From Betaproteobacteria bacterium (GTDB taxonomy: Bacteria; Pseudomonadota; Gammaproteobacteria; Burkholderiales; Casimicrobiaceae): DNA of 64,000 nt. The DNA lies in the NCBI GenBank assembly GCA_003153475.1, contig PLYT01000093.1, positions 21,808 through 85,807 on the forward strand, written 5' to 3'. The notes beneath the pieces were generated by a model. That model saw nothing but the letters and a program-made list of their open reading frames with translations, was not told where the DNA came from and searched no databases. Within the stretch, counting starts at the first letter, position 1. Every line of letters starts with the position of its first letter. Position numbers and translations under genes: made by a program. This document shows positions 25,786 to 35,129 of the stretch, piece by piece.

Positions 25786-27351
25786 ATGGCCAAAGCAGGC
25801 AAGGCTCGAGGCGTGGTGTTGCCCGGAAGCGCCAAGGCGCCGTTCGCTGCGGCGAAGTATGTGGGTCCCGCGCGCAAATCGGACCGGGTCGAAGTGACGG
25901 TGCGGCTGCGACGCAGGAAGGCGCTGCGCTCGCCTGCCGGCGGCACGGCGTTCCGACGCATCGGCTACGAAACCTTTCGCGCCGAGCATGGTGCCGCGCC
26001 GCGCGACGTCGCCAGGGTGGAAAAATTCGCGCATGCGCACGGCCTGGACGTCACCCGCGTGAGCCTCGCGCAGCGCGCCGTCGATCTCTCCGGAACCGTC
26101 GCCGCAATGGAGGCGGCGTTCGGCACCAGGCTCAGCTGTTACCGCCATTCGGGACGCGAATTCCGTGTGCGGACCGGCCCGATCGTGATTCCCTCGGAAC
26201 TCGCGGAGATCGTCGAAGGCGTGTTCGGCCTCGACAACCGTCCCCACGTCGAGCCGCACTTCCGCATCGCGAAGACGACGGGCAGGAACAAGGCTCGCGC
26301 GACCGTGACGGGCTTCACCCCGCTCGAGGTTGCCGCCTTGTACGCGTTTCCGAAAGCGTACGACGGCAAGGGTCAGACGATAGCAATCCTGGAGTTCGGC
26401 GGCGGCTACCGGGCGGCCGACCTGACCCGATATTTTTCACAACTCGGCGTTCCGATGCCGTCAGTCACCGCGGTGTCGGTCGGTGGCGCGCACAATGCGC
26501 CGACCGGCAATCCGAACAGTCCCGACGGCGAAGTGGTGCTCGACATCGAGGTGGCAGGTGCGATCGCGCCGGGAGCGAAGATCGTCGTCTATTTCGCGCC
26601 CAACACCGACGACGGTTTCATCAACGCGCTGTACGCGGCGATCCACGACAATCTGCGGCGGCCGGCGATCGTATCGATCAGCTGGGGTAGCGCCGAGACC
26701 AACTCGACCTTGCAGTCGCTGAAGGACTACGACGCCGCCTGCATCGATGCTGCGGCTCTGGGCATAACCGTCTGCGCCGCGGCGGGCGACCACGGATCGA
26801 GCGACACCGACCCGCCCGGCAAGCGTGCGAACGTCGATTTTCCGGCTTCGTCGCCGCATGTGCTCGCTTGCGGCGCGACGCGCCTTCTGGCCAGCAACCA
26901 GGCGATCGTCGCCGAGACGGTCTGGAACACGCACGACGGCTGGGCGACCGGCGGCGGCGTGAGCGAGATCTTTGCGCTTCCCGCGTACCAGAAAGGCGCC
27001 GGCGTGCCGAAGTCGGCGAACAAGGGCGGCAAGGCGGGCCGCGGCGTTCCCGATGTCGCCGGCAACGGCGACAGCGAGACCGGCTACCGGATTCTGGTCG
27101 ATGGCGTTCAGCAAGTGGTCGGCGGCACCAGCGCGGTCGCGCCGCTCTGGGCGGCCCTGATCGCATGCCTCAACCAGGCCAAGAAAACACGCCTGGGATT
27201 CGTGCACGGCAAGCTGTATGCGCTGCCCGCCGGCAAGGGCCTGCGCGACATCACGATCGGCGACAACGGGGCCTACAAGGCCAAGGCCGGTTGGGACGCC
27301 TGCACCGGCTTGGGCGCACCCGACGGCGAGGCGCTGCGCAAGGCCCTCTAA
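25786..27351 (+). CDS. sedolisin (S53) serine-carboxyl peptidase with pro-domain
   Basis: A 521-residue pro-kumamolisin-type peptidase. The catalytic residues are E249 and D253 (GEVVLDIEVAG), oxyanion D335 (AAAGDHGSSD) and S449 (VVGGTSAVAP). The spacings D253-D335 (82) and D335-S449 (114) equal those of kumamolisin (D82, D164, S278). An activation pro-domain spans about 30-165. ATG 25786 has AGGAG upstream. No classical signal peptide is visible, so the export route is unclear. The family acts at acid pH. Confidence 0.95.
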   Translation: MAKAGKARGVVLPGSAKAPFAAAKYVGPARKSDRVEVTVRLRRRKALRSPAGGTAFRRIGYETFRAEHGAAPRDVARVEKFAHAHGLDVTRVSLAQRAVDLSGTVAAMEAAFGTRLSCYRHSGREFRVRTGPIVIPSELAEIVEGVFGLDNRPHVEPHFRIAKTTGRNKARATVTGFTPLEVAALYAFPKAYDGKGQTIAILEFGGGYRAADLTRYFSQLGVPMPSVTAVSVGGAHNAPTGNPNSPDGEVVLDIEVAGAIAPGAKIVVYFAPNTDDGFINALYAAIHDNLRRPAIVSISWGSAETNSTLQSLKDYDAACIDAAALGITVCAAAGDHGSSDTDPPGKRANVDFPASSPHVLACGATRLLASNQAIVAETVWNTHDGWATGGGVSEIFALPAYQKGAGVPKSANKGGKAGRGVPDVAGNGDSETGYRILVDGVQQVVGGTSAVAPLWAALIACLNQAKKTRLGFVHGKLYALPAGKGLRDITIGDNGAYKAKAGWDACTGLGAPDGEALRKAL

Positions 27352-27528
27352 GCCAGCGCTAGGCGTGCGCCGAGAATGCTGGTGATGGCTGCGGCGGACA
27401 CGCTGTCGGCCGGAGGCTGACAGCATCGCGGGCCGGAATCCTCTAGACTTTAGCTGGCGCGGCGCGAAGCGCGCCAGCGGAATCGTAGGCGGACGTGCGC
27501 GCAGCTTGTGCCTGCTACGGAGGCGACG

Positions 27529-28503
27529 ATGGACATTGCACGGCGCATCGGTATCTTCTTTATTGCATCGGCCGCGGCGGCGGGCACGCTCGCGCGCGCA
27601 GCATCTTCCATACCGGTCTTTTTCGACGTGTCGCGGGGAGCGCACCCGCACGACGTCGCCGCAACACCGGTCGCCGGCGGCCCGGTCTACTACACGGCAC
27701 AATCGACCGGCAAGCTCGGCATCCTCGATCCGAAGTCGGGCAAGTTCGAGGAGATCGCCCTGGGTGCGCGCTCGGCGCCGCACGGCGTGATCGTCGGGCC
27801 CGACGGCGCAGCCTGGATCACCGACGGCGGCCAGAATGCGATCGTGCGCGTCGATCCGAAGTCGCATCAGATCAAGAGTTGGCCGCTGCCGCGCGATGCC
27901 GCCAATGCCAACCTCAATACAGCGACGTTCGACAACAGCGGCAGGATCTGGTTTACCGGCCAAAGCGGAATCTACGGCCGGCTCGATCCCGCGTCAGGCG
28001 ACATGCGCGTGTGGAAGGCGCCCCGCGGAAGCGGCCCCTACGGCATCACGACCACTCCGGGCGGTGACGTCTACTTCGCCTCACTCGCCGGAAACTACGT
28101 CGCGCGCGTCGACCCGTCGAGCGGCGAGGCGACGGTGATCGATCCGCCCACGCCCGGGCAAGGCGCACGCCGCGTGTGGTCCGATTCGCGCGGTCGGATC
28201 TGGGTCAGCTACTGGAACACCGGTCAGGTCGGTATGTACGATCCGGCAGCGCGCAACTGGCGCGAATGGAAGCTGCCCGGCACCGCGCATCCGTACGCGG
28301 TTTGGGTCGACGACAAGGACAAGGTCTGGTTAAGCGACTGGAGCACCAATGCGATCGTCCGCTTTGATCCGGTCAGCGAAAAGTTCGACAGCGTTCCGTC
28401 CGATCGCGGCCGGGCCGACGTGCGGCAAATGCTCGGTCGGTCGGGCGAGGTCTGGGGCGCGGAATCGGGGCTCGATCGCCTGGTGATGATACCTGCGCCG
28501 TAG
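27529..28503 (+). CDS. virginiamycin B lyase-like beta-propeller protein
   Basis: A 324-residue exported protein: signal peptide to about residue 25 (LARAASS), then repeated blades with PHGVIVGPDGAAWITD, PYGITTTPGGDVYFAS and PYAVWVDDKDKVWLSD motifs typical of the streptogramin lyase/SMP-30 propeller group. True Vgb cleaves streptogramin B, but most homologues have unknown roles, and a periplasmic location makes antibiotic lysis unproven. ATG 27529 follows GGAGG. Confidence 0.85.
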   Translation: MDIARRIGIFFIASAAAAGTLARAASSIPVFFDVSRGAHPHDVAATPVAGGPVYYTAQSTGKLGILDPKSGKFEEIALGARSAPHGVIVGPDGAAWITDGGQNAIVRVDPKSHQIKSWPLPRDAANANLNTATFDNSGRIWFTGQSGIYGRLDPASGDMRVWKAPRGSGPYGITTTPGGDVYFASLAGNYVARVDPSSGEATVIDPPTPGQGARRVWSDSRGRIWVSYWNTGQVGMYDPAARNWREWKLPGTAHPYAVWVDDKDKVWLSDWSTNAIVRFDPVSEKFDSVPSDRGRADVRQMLGRSGEVWGAESGLDRLVMIPAP

Positions 28504-28601
28504 GCGCGATTGCTGCATCTGCGTTTGCGAGCTGCACGCCGAAGGTCTTATCCTCTGTACCGCGCGCTGTGTCTGAAAATCGTGAAAAACCAGGAGAAGC
28601 C

Positions 28602-29267
28602 ATGAAGACTTCAGTGACAAGAATCACCGTCGCCGCCATGTTTGCCCTCGCCGCGACGGCCGCGCTGGCCGGCGAAATCATTCTCTACGAAAATCCCGGG
28701 TTCCAGGGCCGGCGAATGACTTTGCGGGGAACCACGCCCGACCTCGACCGGACCAACTTCAATGACCGGGCGGAATCGATTGTGGTGCGCGACGGTGTCT
28801 GGGAAGTCTGCACCGACGCGCGCTTCGCCGGCCGGTGCGTCCGGCTGCAGCCCGGCGAGTATCCAAGTCTCGACGGGTCGCTCAACAACCGCATCTCGTC
28901 GGCGCGCGAGGTCGCCCAAGCTCCCGTTCCGCCGCCACCGCCGCCGCCCGTAGCCGGCCCGGGCTACGGCGGTCCGGCGCGGGCGGTGCTGTACGAGGGC
29001 GAGGGTTTTCGCGGGCGGTCGTTCGAAATGCAGCGCGACGTCGTGCGCAATCTCGATCGCACCAGCTTCAACGATCGTGCGGCGTCGCTAAGGGTGTACA
29101 GCGGCTACTGGATCTTTTGCAGCGATGCGAATTTCGAAGGCGACTGCCAGACCTTCGGGCCGGGAGATTATCCGAACCTGCCGGGCAATCTCAATCGCCG
29201 GATATCGTCGGGCCGCCGGATAGCCGATCGCTATCCGTACGGAGGCGCGCCGAACTGGGGACGATAA
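28602..29267 (+). CDS. beta/gamma-crystallin double-domain secreted protein
   Basis: A 221-residue protein: signal peptide ending ALA-G at about 23, two beta/gamma-crystallin domains (about 24-102 and 126-205) joined by a proline run, then a short Tyr/Gly tail. Each domain repeats the Greek-key pattern ILYENPGFQGRR / VLYEGEGFRGRS, LDRTNFNDRAES / LDRTSFNDRAAS and a Cys pair (C70/C79; C173/C182). The N/D-x-x-S motifs typical of Ca2+ sites are partly kept (FNDRAES). It is likely an envelope-stress or Ca-binding structural protein. ATG 28602 has AGGAG upstream. Confidence 0.92.
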   Translation: MKTSVTRITVAAMFALAATAALAGEIILYENPGFQGRRMTLRGTTPDLDRTNFNDRAESIVVRDGVWEVCTDARFAGRCVRLQPGEYPSLDGSLNNRISSAREVAQAPVPPPPPPPVAGPGYGGPARAVLYEGEGFRGRSFEMQRDVVRNLDRTSFNDRAASLRVYSGYWIFCSDANFEGDCQTFGPGDYPNLPGNLNRRISSGRRIADRYPYGGAPNWGR

Positions 29268-29365
29268 GGGCTGGCGAACCGGTTTCGCCTCGGCGCGGCT
29301 GCGGCGGCCGCGCCCGGGGCGCTCGTACACGACCGCGTCGAGCAGGCGGCCGGCGCGTGATTGGA

Positions 29366-29371
29366 TAGAAT
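29366..29371 (+). promoter_or_regulatory. possible -10 box for the UBP-finger gene
   Basis: TAGAAT at 29366-29371, 42 nt before the ATG at 29413, is a 5-of-6 match to the sigma-70 -10 box. No clear -35 box lies at the right distance, so confidence is low. Confidence 0.35.
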
Positions 29372-29412
29372 GCGGCATTAACGACCTGGACTGCCGAAAG
29401 AGGCCTGCCGCG

Positions 29413-29688
29413 ATGGACACCTGCCCGCATTTCGCCCAAATCCGCGACGTCACGCCCAGCGCTAACGGATGCGAGGACTGTCTTAAGACCGGCGACGACT
29501 GGGTGCACCTGCGCTTGTGCCTGACCTGCGGCCATGTCGGCTGTTGCGACGAATCGAGGAACAAGCATGCCACGCGGCATTTCAAGGAGACCGGACACCC
29601 AATCATCCAGTCATTCGAGCCGGGTGAGACGTGGGGTTGGTGCTTTGTCGACCGCGCTTTTTTCGAACGGCTGCCGGTAACGTACTGA
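29413..29688 (+). CDS. UBP-type zinc finger protein, 91 aa
   Basis: A 91-residue stand-alone ZnF-UBP domain with the full set of metal ligands (C4, H6, C20, C23, C36, C39, H41/C44, H52, H56, H62). It keeps the HATRHFKETGHP helix and the W74/W76 region that in eukaryotic USPs contacts the ubiquitin C-terminus. Bacterial members exist but their ligand is unknown. It lies 57 nt upstream of the cNMP-Grx-TrxR-like flavoprotein on the same strand, suggesting a functional pair. Confidence 0.9.
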   Translation: MDTCPHFAQIRDVTPSANGCEDCLKTGDDWVHLRLCLTCGHVGCCDESRNKHATRHFKETGHPIIQSFEPGETWGWCFVDRAFFERLPVTY

Positions 29689-29745
29689 GGAACCGACGGC
29701 CTTTCGAGCGCAAGCGGCGTCGAAAGATCACGCCATCATGGGCCG

Positions 29746-31494
29746 ATGATTACCGGCGAGATGCTCCGTGTAGTGCCGCTGCTGGCGGGTGTCTCCGACA
29801 CCGAGCTCGACACCATCGCCGGGCGCGCCGCCGACATCAGCCTGCATTCCAACGAGTGGCTGATCCAGGAAGGCGAGCTGCCGTCGTTTTTTATCCTGAT
29901 TTCCGGTCGACTGACCGTCTACAAGTCAGTCGCCGGCGTCGAGCGTGCGATCACCGAGTACGGTCCCGGCGACTACGGCGGCGAGTTGCCGCTGCTGCTC
30001 GGGTCGCCTGCGATCGCGAGCGTCCGGGCGGCCGAGCCTTCGCGTGTTTGCCGACTCGACGCCGCGGACTTCCGCGATCTGATCGTCGCGTGTCCTGAGC
30101 TCAACGCGCGCCTGCTGCGAACGATGGCGACGCGAATCGAGGGGCTGCAGCAGCTGGCGACCGAGGCGCCGCTGGCGACGGTGACCATCATCGGTCACCG
30201 CTACGATCTCGCCTGTCACGATCTGCGCGACTTCCTGGCGCGCAATCACGTCGCGTTCCGCTGGTACGATCCGCGCGATCCCGAAGCGCGCGTCGGGTTG
30301 ACGGCGACGCCACAGCCGGATGAGGTTTACCCGGTGGTCGTTTTCCCCGACGGAATGCGCCTGGTCACGCCGTCGTTTCGCGACGTCGCCGTGCACCTGG
30401 GACTGCAGACGACGCCATCGCACAGCATCTACGACGTCGCGATCATCGGTGCCGGCCCGGCCGGCCTGGCTGCCGCCGTATATGGCGCTTCCGAAGGGCT
30501 CAACACGATCCTGATCGAGCGGCAAGCGCCCGGCGGACAGGCAGGCACGTCGTCGCGGATCGAAAACTACCTCGGTTTCCCGACCGGCGTCGCCGGCGAC
30601 GAGCTGGCCGCACGCGCGCTGAGACAGGCGAAGCGCTTCGGCGCCGAGATTCTGGTGGCGCGCGGCGCGACCGGCATCGACATGGCATCGCGCGATGCGA
30701 CGCATGCGATCATGCTCGAGGACGGCGAGTACGTCCGGACGCGCAGCATCGTCATTGCTACCGGCGTTGCATGGCGGGAGATCGATCTTCCGAACGCGCC
30801 GATGCTGGTCGGACGCGGCCTGTACTACGGCGCGGCACGCACCGAGGCACTGAACACGCGCGGTCTCGACATCTTCATGATCGGCGGTGGCAACTCGGCG
30901 GGGCAGGCGGCGATGTTCTTCGCCAACTATGCGCATACGGTCACGCTCATCGTGCGCGGGCCCTCGCTCGAGCGCAGCATGTCGCAATACCTGATCGACC
31001 AGCTCGCGAGCCGGACCAACGTGCGTGTCAAGGCCCGCAGCCAGGTGGTCGCGCTCGAGGGGACCGATCGATTGGCGGCCATCGTCGTCGAGGATCGCGC
31101 GACCGGCCAGCGCCGGCGCGAGCCGACCGAGGCGCTGTTCGTGTTCATCGGCGCCGACGCGGAGACCGCGTGGTTGCCACAGGCGGTCATCCGCGACGGG
31201 CGCGACTACCTTTGCACCGGGCGCGACGTCATGGACCTGGTCGCGGGCCAGCAAGGGACATGGCCGTTATCGCGCGATCCCTACCTGCTCGAAACCAGCG
31301 TACCGGGTGTGTTCGCGGTCGGCGACGTGCGTCATGGCTCAGTTAAGCGCGTGGCGTCCGGTGTGGGCGAGGGCAGCATGGCGATCGCGTTCGTGCATCA
31401 GTATCTGGCCGATCCGCCGTCTTTCGCCGAGTCGGGGGCAGACACAGCCATTGGCGGAGCGGATCTGCTGTCGCAGGCGCTGCTGGGCGCGTAG
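29746..31494 (+). CDS. cNMP-binding / glutaredoxin-like / thioredoxin-reductase-like flavoprotein
   Basis: A 582-residue three-domain protein: cyclic-nucleotide-binding domain (about 5-135, with YGPGDYGGELPLL), a glutaredoxin-like domain (about 144-220), and a TrxR-type FAD/NAD(P)H domain (about 228-570; FAD motif IIGAGPAG at 233-240, nucleotide motif MIGGGNSAG at 378-386). Where TrxR has its redox CATC, this protein reads YYGAAR (360-365), so disulphide reduction by the usual route is impossible. The electron acceptor is unknown; peroxide reduction or sensing are options. A 97-nt convergent overlap with the SAF dehydrogenase gene ends it. Confidence 0.9.
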   Translation: MITGEMLRVVPLLAGVSDTELDTIAGRAADISLHSNEWLIQEGELPSFFILISGRLTVYKSVAGVERAITEYGPGDYGGELPLLLGSPAIASVRAAEPSRVCRLDAADFRDLIVACPELNARLLRTMATRIEGLQQLATEAPLATVTIIGHRYDLACHDLRDFLARNHVAFRWYDPRDPEARVGLTATPQPDEVYPVVVFPDGMRLVTPSFRDVAVHLGLQTTPSHSIYDVAIIGAGPAGLAAAVYGASEGLNTILIERQAPGGQAGTSSRIENYLGFPTGVAGDELAARALRQAKRFGAEILVARGATGIDMASRDATHAIMLEDGEYVRTRSIVIATGVAWREIDLPNAPMLVGRGLYYGAARTEALNTRGLDIFMIGGGNSAGQAAMFFANYAHTVTLIVRGPSLERSMSQYLIDQLASRTNVRVKARSQVVALEGTDRLAAIVVEDRATGQRRREPTEALFVFIGADAETAWLPQAVIRDGRDYLCTGRDVMDLVAGQQGTWPLSRDPYLLETSVPGVFAVGDVRHGSVKRVASGVGEGSMAIAFVHQYLADPPSFAESGADTAIGGADLLSQALLGA

Positions 31495-32855
31495 GCGACG
31501 CACTGGCGCGGCGCCACGCGGCCGAAGAGGTCTTCCATTTCGCGACGCGCCATGAGAGCGCTGAGCGTTTCGTCAATCGCGACGTCGGACCAGCGTAGCA
31601 CGCTGCCCTGAGTGATCGGGGACAGCAACCTGACGCCGTGCGCGAGGCCGAGCGGCAACGCGCCGGCGGCGAGCGACGCAGCCGCCGGCAAGAGCTTCCC
31701 CCATACCGTGTACCCGCCTTCGCCGTCGAGCGTCTCACCGGCCTTCAGGTCCCGCTTGGCGGTCGCGACGGCGTCGGCGTTGAAGCAGGTGGCCGCACCG
31801 GTCGCTTCGCCGCGCAAGCCGACCGACGCGACCGAGATGCCGACCTCGAGCCCGATAAGGTGCCAGCGCTTGTAGAGGCAGGCATAGCGGCCGCTGTCGT
31901 CGGTCCGGACCATGTACTCGCGAAAGCAGTTGCGCAGGTATTCGGTCTCGCCCTCGAACACGACGAAGACGCCGAAGCGGATGTCGTAGGCGATCGCGCG
32001 GCCGTCCCGCTCGACCGACGAGATCACTTCGACCTGCCCCTTGCCGTGCAGCATGCCGCCTTCGCCGATCGGCCGGCACACGTTCGGAATCCGGTCGATC
32101 GAGGCAGGCGGGTAGGTCAAGCCATCCGGAGGCGCCGACAGGCCGGTCGCGTTGCACACTGCCGTGCACTCGATCGCCGGTTTCGACCCGTCGAGAAACG
32201 AGTTGAACATCCTGGCGTTGAGGCCGCCGATTCGGGCCTGCTCCGGCGTGAGCCCATAATGGCCCCAGACCGTTTCCGGCGTCGACTGCGCAAAGTGCGG
32301 CAGCCACTTGTGGCCGCGCCCCGCCGCGACAACGCCGAAGCCCGCGGCCCGCGCCCAGTCGACCAGGTCGCAGATCAGCGCCGGCTGATCGCCGAAGGCA
32401 AGGCTGTAGATGATGCCCGCTTCGGCTGCCTTGCGAGCGAGCAGCGGCCCGCACAGCGCATCGGCCTCGACCGTCACGTTGACCACGTGCTTATGCTGGC
32501 GAAAGGCTTCGAGGCAGTGCTCGACCGCTGCGATCGGGTTGCCCGTGCATTCGACGACGATGTCGATTTTCGGATGCCGCACCAGCGCCTGCCAATCGTC
32601 GCCGACGTGCGTCGTGCCTTGCGCGAGCGCGGCATCGACCGATGGTGCAGCGCTGCGTCCGGGGCGCCAGCCGATCCTCGCGAGATTGGCGAGTGCGGCG
32701 GCGGGGTCGAGATCGGCGATGGCGACGACGTGCACACCGGGCGTCTTCGGGACCTGCGCCAGGTACATCGCGCCGAACTTGCCGGCCCCGATCATGCCGA
32801 CGCGTAACGGCGTGCCCTGCGCGGCGCGCTCGTTCAGCTTGGCGTAAAGGCTCAA
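31398..32855 (-). CDS. SAF-domain NAD(P)-dependent dehydrogenase (homoserine-dehydrogenase-like)
   Basis: A 485-residue Rossmann-fold protein. GMIGAGKFGAMYL near the N-terminus binds the dinucleotide; VECTGNP and HVVNVTVEADAL follow; the C-terminal third has a SAF-like domain (DLKAGETLDGEGGYTVWGKL). Relatives act on small polar substrates, but the reaction is unassigned. TTG 32855 is chosen because AAAGGTG precedes it and no upstream ATG fits. The gene follows the PhyH dioxygenase by 17 nt. Its last 97 nt run into the convergent flavoprotein gene; the final 28 residues look non-conserved and low-complexity. Confidence 0.85.
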   Translation of the reverse strand: MSLYAKLNERAAQGTPLRVGMIGAGKFGAMYLAQVPKTPGVHVVAIADLDPAAALANLARIGWRPGRSAAPSVDAALAQGTTHVGDDWQALVRHPKIDIVVECTGNPIAAVEHCLEAFRQHKHVVNVTVEADALCGPLLARKAAEAGIIYSLAFGDQPALICDLVDWARAAGFGVVAAGRGHKWLPHFAQSTPETVWGHYGLTPEQARIGGLNARMFNSFLDGSKPAIECTAVCNATGLSAPPDGLTYPPASIDRIPNVCRPIGEGGMLHGKGQVEVISSVERDGRAIAYDIRFGVFVVFEGETEYLRNCFREYMVRTDDSGRYACLYKRWHLIGLEVGISVASVGLRGEATGAATCFNADAVATAKRDLKAGETLDGEGGYTVWGKLLPAAASLAAGALPLGLAHGVRLLSPITQGSVLRWSDVAIDETLSALMARREMEDLFGRVAPRQCVAYAPSSACDSRSAPPMAVSAPDSAKDGGSARY

Positions 32856-32872
32856 GCCGGCACCTTTAGCGT

Positions 32873-33715
32873 TCAGCCGGCGAGCGCCGGCTGCAGCGCG
32901 GCTTCGGGCGTGCCGTCGCGCCACGGCAGCGCGACCGGGTAATCGCGCAGCAAGCAATCGTCCGGCAGACACTCGATCGGCGTGAAATCCCGGTGCGCGA
33001 TGTATTCGGGGCGCTTGAAGCGCCGGATGTGATTGGAAACCGCGCACAGGCTCAGGTACACGCTGACGCGATTCCATGGCGACAGATTCGACGTCGAGGC
33101 GTGCACCAGACAGGAGTGGAACAGCAGCATCGATCCGGCCGGCCCTTTCGGCGCGACGATGCCGCCGCGGCCGACCAGGCTCGCGATCGTCGCATGATTG
33201 ATCGTCCACAGCGGATAGCTGGTCGTCGAGGTGTCGTGCTCGGCATCGATGACGCCGAGCTTGTGGCTGCCGGGGATGAACATCAGCGGGCCGTTGAACT
33301 CGTTGACCTCGTCCAGGAATATCGCGATGTTCATCGCCCGCGGCTCCGGCATCTCGTCGTCGTTTTTCCAGGTGCCGAAGTCCTGGTGCCATTGCCATAC
33401 GTCACCGTCGAAAGCCATCTTGCCGTTGATCTTGAACTGGTGCATGTAGACCGGCTCGCCGAACAGCGCAACGACCGGCTCGATCATCCGCGGATGGCGC
33501 GCCAGCCGCGCGAACGGCGCGCTGTACATGTGCGCGGCGAAGTTGGTGCGCACCGCATCGCTGCCCTTTTCCCTGACGTTCTCGACGCGCCGTTGCGCAT
33601 AGAGCCGGGGCACTTCTTCACGCAGGACATCGATTTCGCGCGTCGTGAACAGCGAATCGAAGAAAAGATAGCCTTCGCGGTCGAAGCGCTCGATCTGCTG
33701 CGCGTTCAGTTGCAT
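32873..33715 (-). CDS. phytanoyl-CoA / ectoine-hydroxylase-like dioxygenase
   Basis: A 280-residue 2-oxoglutarate/Fe(II) oxygenase. The facial triad is H110 and D112 (WQWHQDFGTW) with H205 (LVHASTSN), and R216 binds 2-oxoglutarate. QWHQDFGTWKNDDEMPEP and NGPLMFIPGSHK follow the EctD-type signature, but key ectoine-site residues cannot be confirmed and no ect genes are nearby. It is followed 17 nt later by the SAF dehydrogenase; together they could hydroxylate and then oxidise one substrate. Confidence 0.88.
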   Translation of the reverse strand: MQLNAQQIERFDREGYLFFDSLFTTREIDVLREEVPRLYAQRRVENVREKGSDAVRTNFAAHMYSAPFARLARHPRMIEPVVALFGEPVYMHQFKINGKMAFDGDVWQWHQDFGTWKNDDEMPEPRAMNIAIFLDEVNEFNGPLMFIPGSHKLGVIDAEHDTSTTSYPLWTINHATIASLVGRGGIVAPKGPAGSMLLFHSCLVHASTSNLSPWNRVSVYLSLCAVSNHIRRFKRPEYIAHRDFTPIECLPDDCLLRDYPVALPWRDGTPEAALQPALAG

Positions 33716-33935
33716 TTTGTAGCTCCTTCAACGGACACGCCGTCAAGCGCTTTGCCGTGCTTTGTCCCGGCGTTCAGCGACTGACACAATGCGATCATCC
33801 GGCAAGCGCTGTCAATCGGCGGCGCCGCGGCGAGCGCCGCAACGGCCCTGCTTGGCGCTGCGACCCCTTTGCCCTAAGCTCCTACGGCGACAGGATCTCC
33901 TGTAGCGGTGACAACGTCGACGGCAAGCTTCCTGG

Positions 33936-35111
33936 ATGCACACCTTGGCAGGCCACGCGCAGCGGCGGCTGCAGTTCGAAGGCTGGCGATTCATCCATCA
34001 TTCGTATGCGCTGGTGGCTCAGGCGCACTGCCTGTGTCTGCTGCGGCGCGGCGACATCGATCTGCGATTCCGCGATCTGCCCTATTACTATCCGGATTGG
34101 AAGCCGACCCGGGGCATCGTGGCGGCCGCGGACGAGCGCGCGCTTGAGGCGTTGCGCGCTCCCGAGGCGGGATTCCTGCCCGAGGCGACGTTCAGCATGC
34201 GGGCCGAGGAGAGCGACTTCACCGCGCCGCCATCCGGCCGGAAGTTCGTCTTCGGGACGCCCGAATACCGGGTCCTGCAGGACCGGCAACGCGGCGGATT
34301 GTCGTCAGGCGCTGAATTGCCCGACACGATCGACATCGTCACACCGTCGCATTGGTGCGTCCCTGCCTACGAGCGGTTCGGTATTCCGCCGTCGCGCATC
34401 CACGTCGTTCCGCACGGCATCGATCCGGGCGTGCTGCACGCCGACGCCGCCGGTCGCGCCGCTGCGCGCGCGGCCCTTCATGTCGAAGATCACGAGCAGG
34501 TGTTTCTGTCGGTCGGCGCGATGACGCCGAACAAGGGCATCGATCTGCTGTTTGGCGCGTTTGCGCGCGTGGCCGCCGTCGAACCCCACGTCCGCCTGGT
34601 GCTCAAGGGAGCGGACGGGCTGTTTCCGTCCAGAGACTTCGTCAAGGCGGCGCTGAACGAGCTCACCGCGGCGTCGCGCGAATCCGTCATTGCCCGCATG
34701 ATCTACACCGGCGGAACCTATTCGTGCAGCAAGATGGCCGATCTGTATCGCGCTGCCGACGTCTATGCGGCGCCCTACCGCGCCGAAGGCTTCAACCTCC
34801 CGGTTCTCGAGGCAGCCGCCTGCGGCGTGCCGGTCATCTGTACGTCCGGCGGGCCCACCGACGACTTCATCGATCCGGCGTCATGCGGCCGAATCCGCAG
34901 CGGGCTGGATCGGCCGCGCCTGAGCGGGGACCGCGTCGGCGATGCGCTCGCGCCGGATGCCGAGCACCTGTTCGAGCTGATGGAGGCCGCGGCGCGCCAG
35001 CGCGACACCTGGCGCGCGATGGGCGAGCGCGGCGCCGCGCATGTCCATCGGCATTTCACCTGGAGCGCCGTGACCGACCGGCTAGTTTCCTGCCTGTTCG
35101 CCGGTGCGTGA
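33936..35111 (+). CDS. GT-B fold glycosyltransferase (family 4 type)
   Basis: A 391-residue protein. The C-terminal half is a clear GT4 donor domain: VVPHGIDPGVL, FLSVGAMTPNKGIDLLFGAF, then EGFNLPVLEAAACGVPVICT with the conserved E-x7-E pair. The N-terminal acceptor domain is more divergent. It probably transfers a sugar to an envelope or exported acceptor. No other glycan genes are adjacent, so the acceptor is unknown. The ATG at 33936 lacks a convincing ribosome site. Confidence 0.9.
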   Translation: MHTLAGHAQRRLQFEGWRFIHHSYALVAQAHCLCLLRRGDIDLRFRDLPYYYPDWKPTRGIVAAADERALEALRAPEAGFLPEATFSMRAEESDFTAPPSGRKFVFGTPEYRVLQDRQRGGLSSGAELPDTIDIVTPSHWCVPAYERFGIPPSRIHVVPHGIDPGVLHADAAGRAAARAALHVEDHEQVFLSVGAMTPNKGIDLLFGAFARVAAVEPHVRLVLKGADGLFPSRDFVKAALNELTAASRESVIARMIYTGGTYSCSKMADLYRAADVYAAPYRAEGFNLPVLEAAACGVPVICTSGGPTDDFIDPASCGRIRSGLDRPRLSGDRVGDALAPDAEHLFELMEAAARQRDTWRAMGERGAAHVHRHFTWSAVTDRLVSCLFAGA

Positions 35112-35129
35112 ACGCGCTCTCCGGCGACT

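Noticed and set aside
27402..27477. Two hairpins between the S53 peptidase and Vgb-like genes
   Set aside because: Stems of 6 and 8 bp exist, but neither is followed by a T-run, so neither can be called a terminator; no known RNA family fits.
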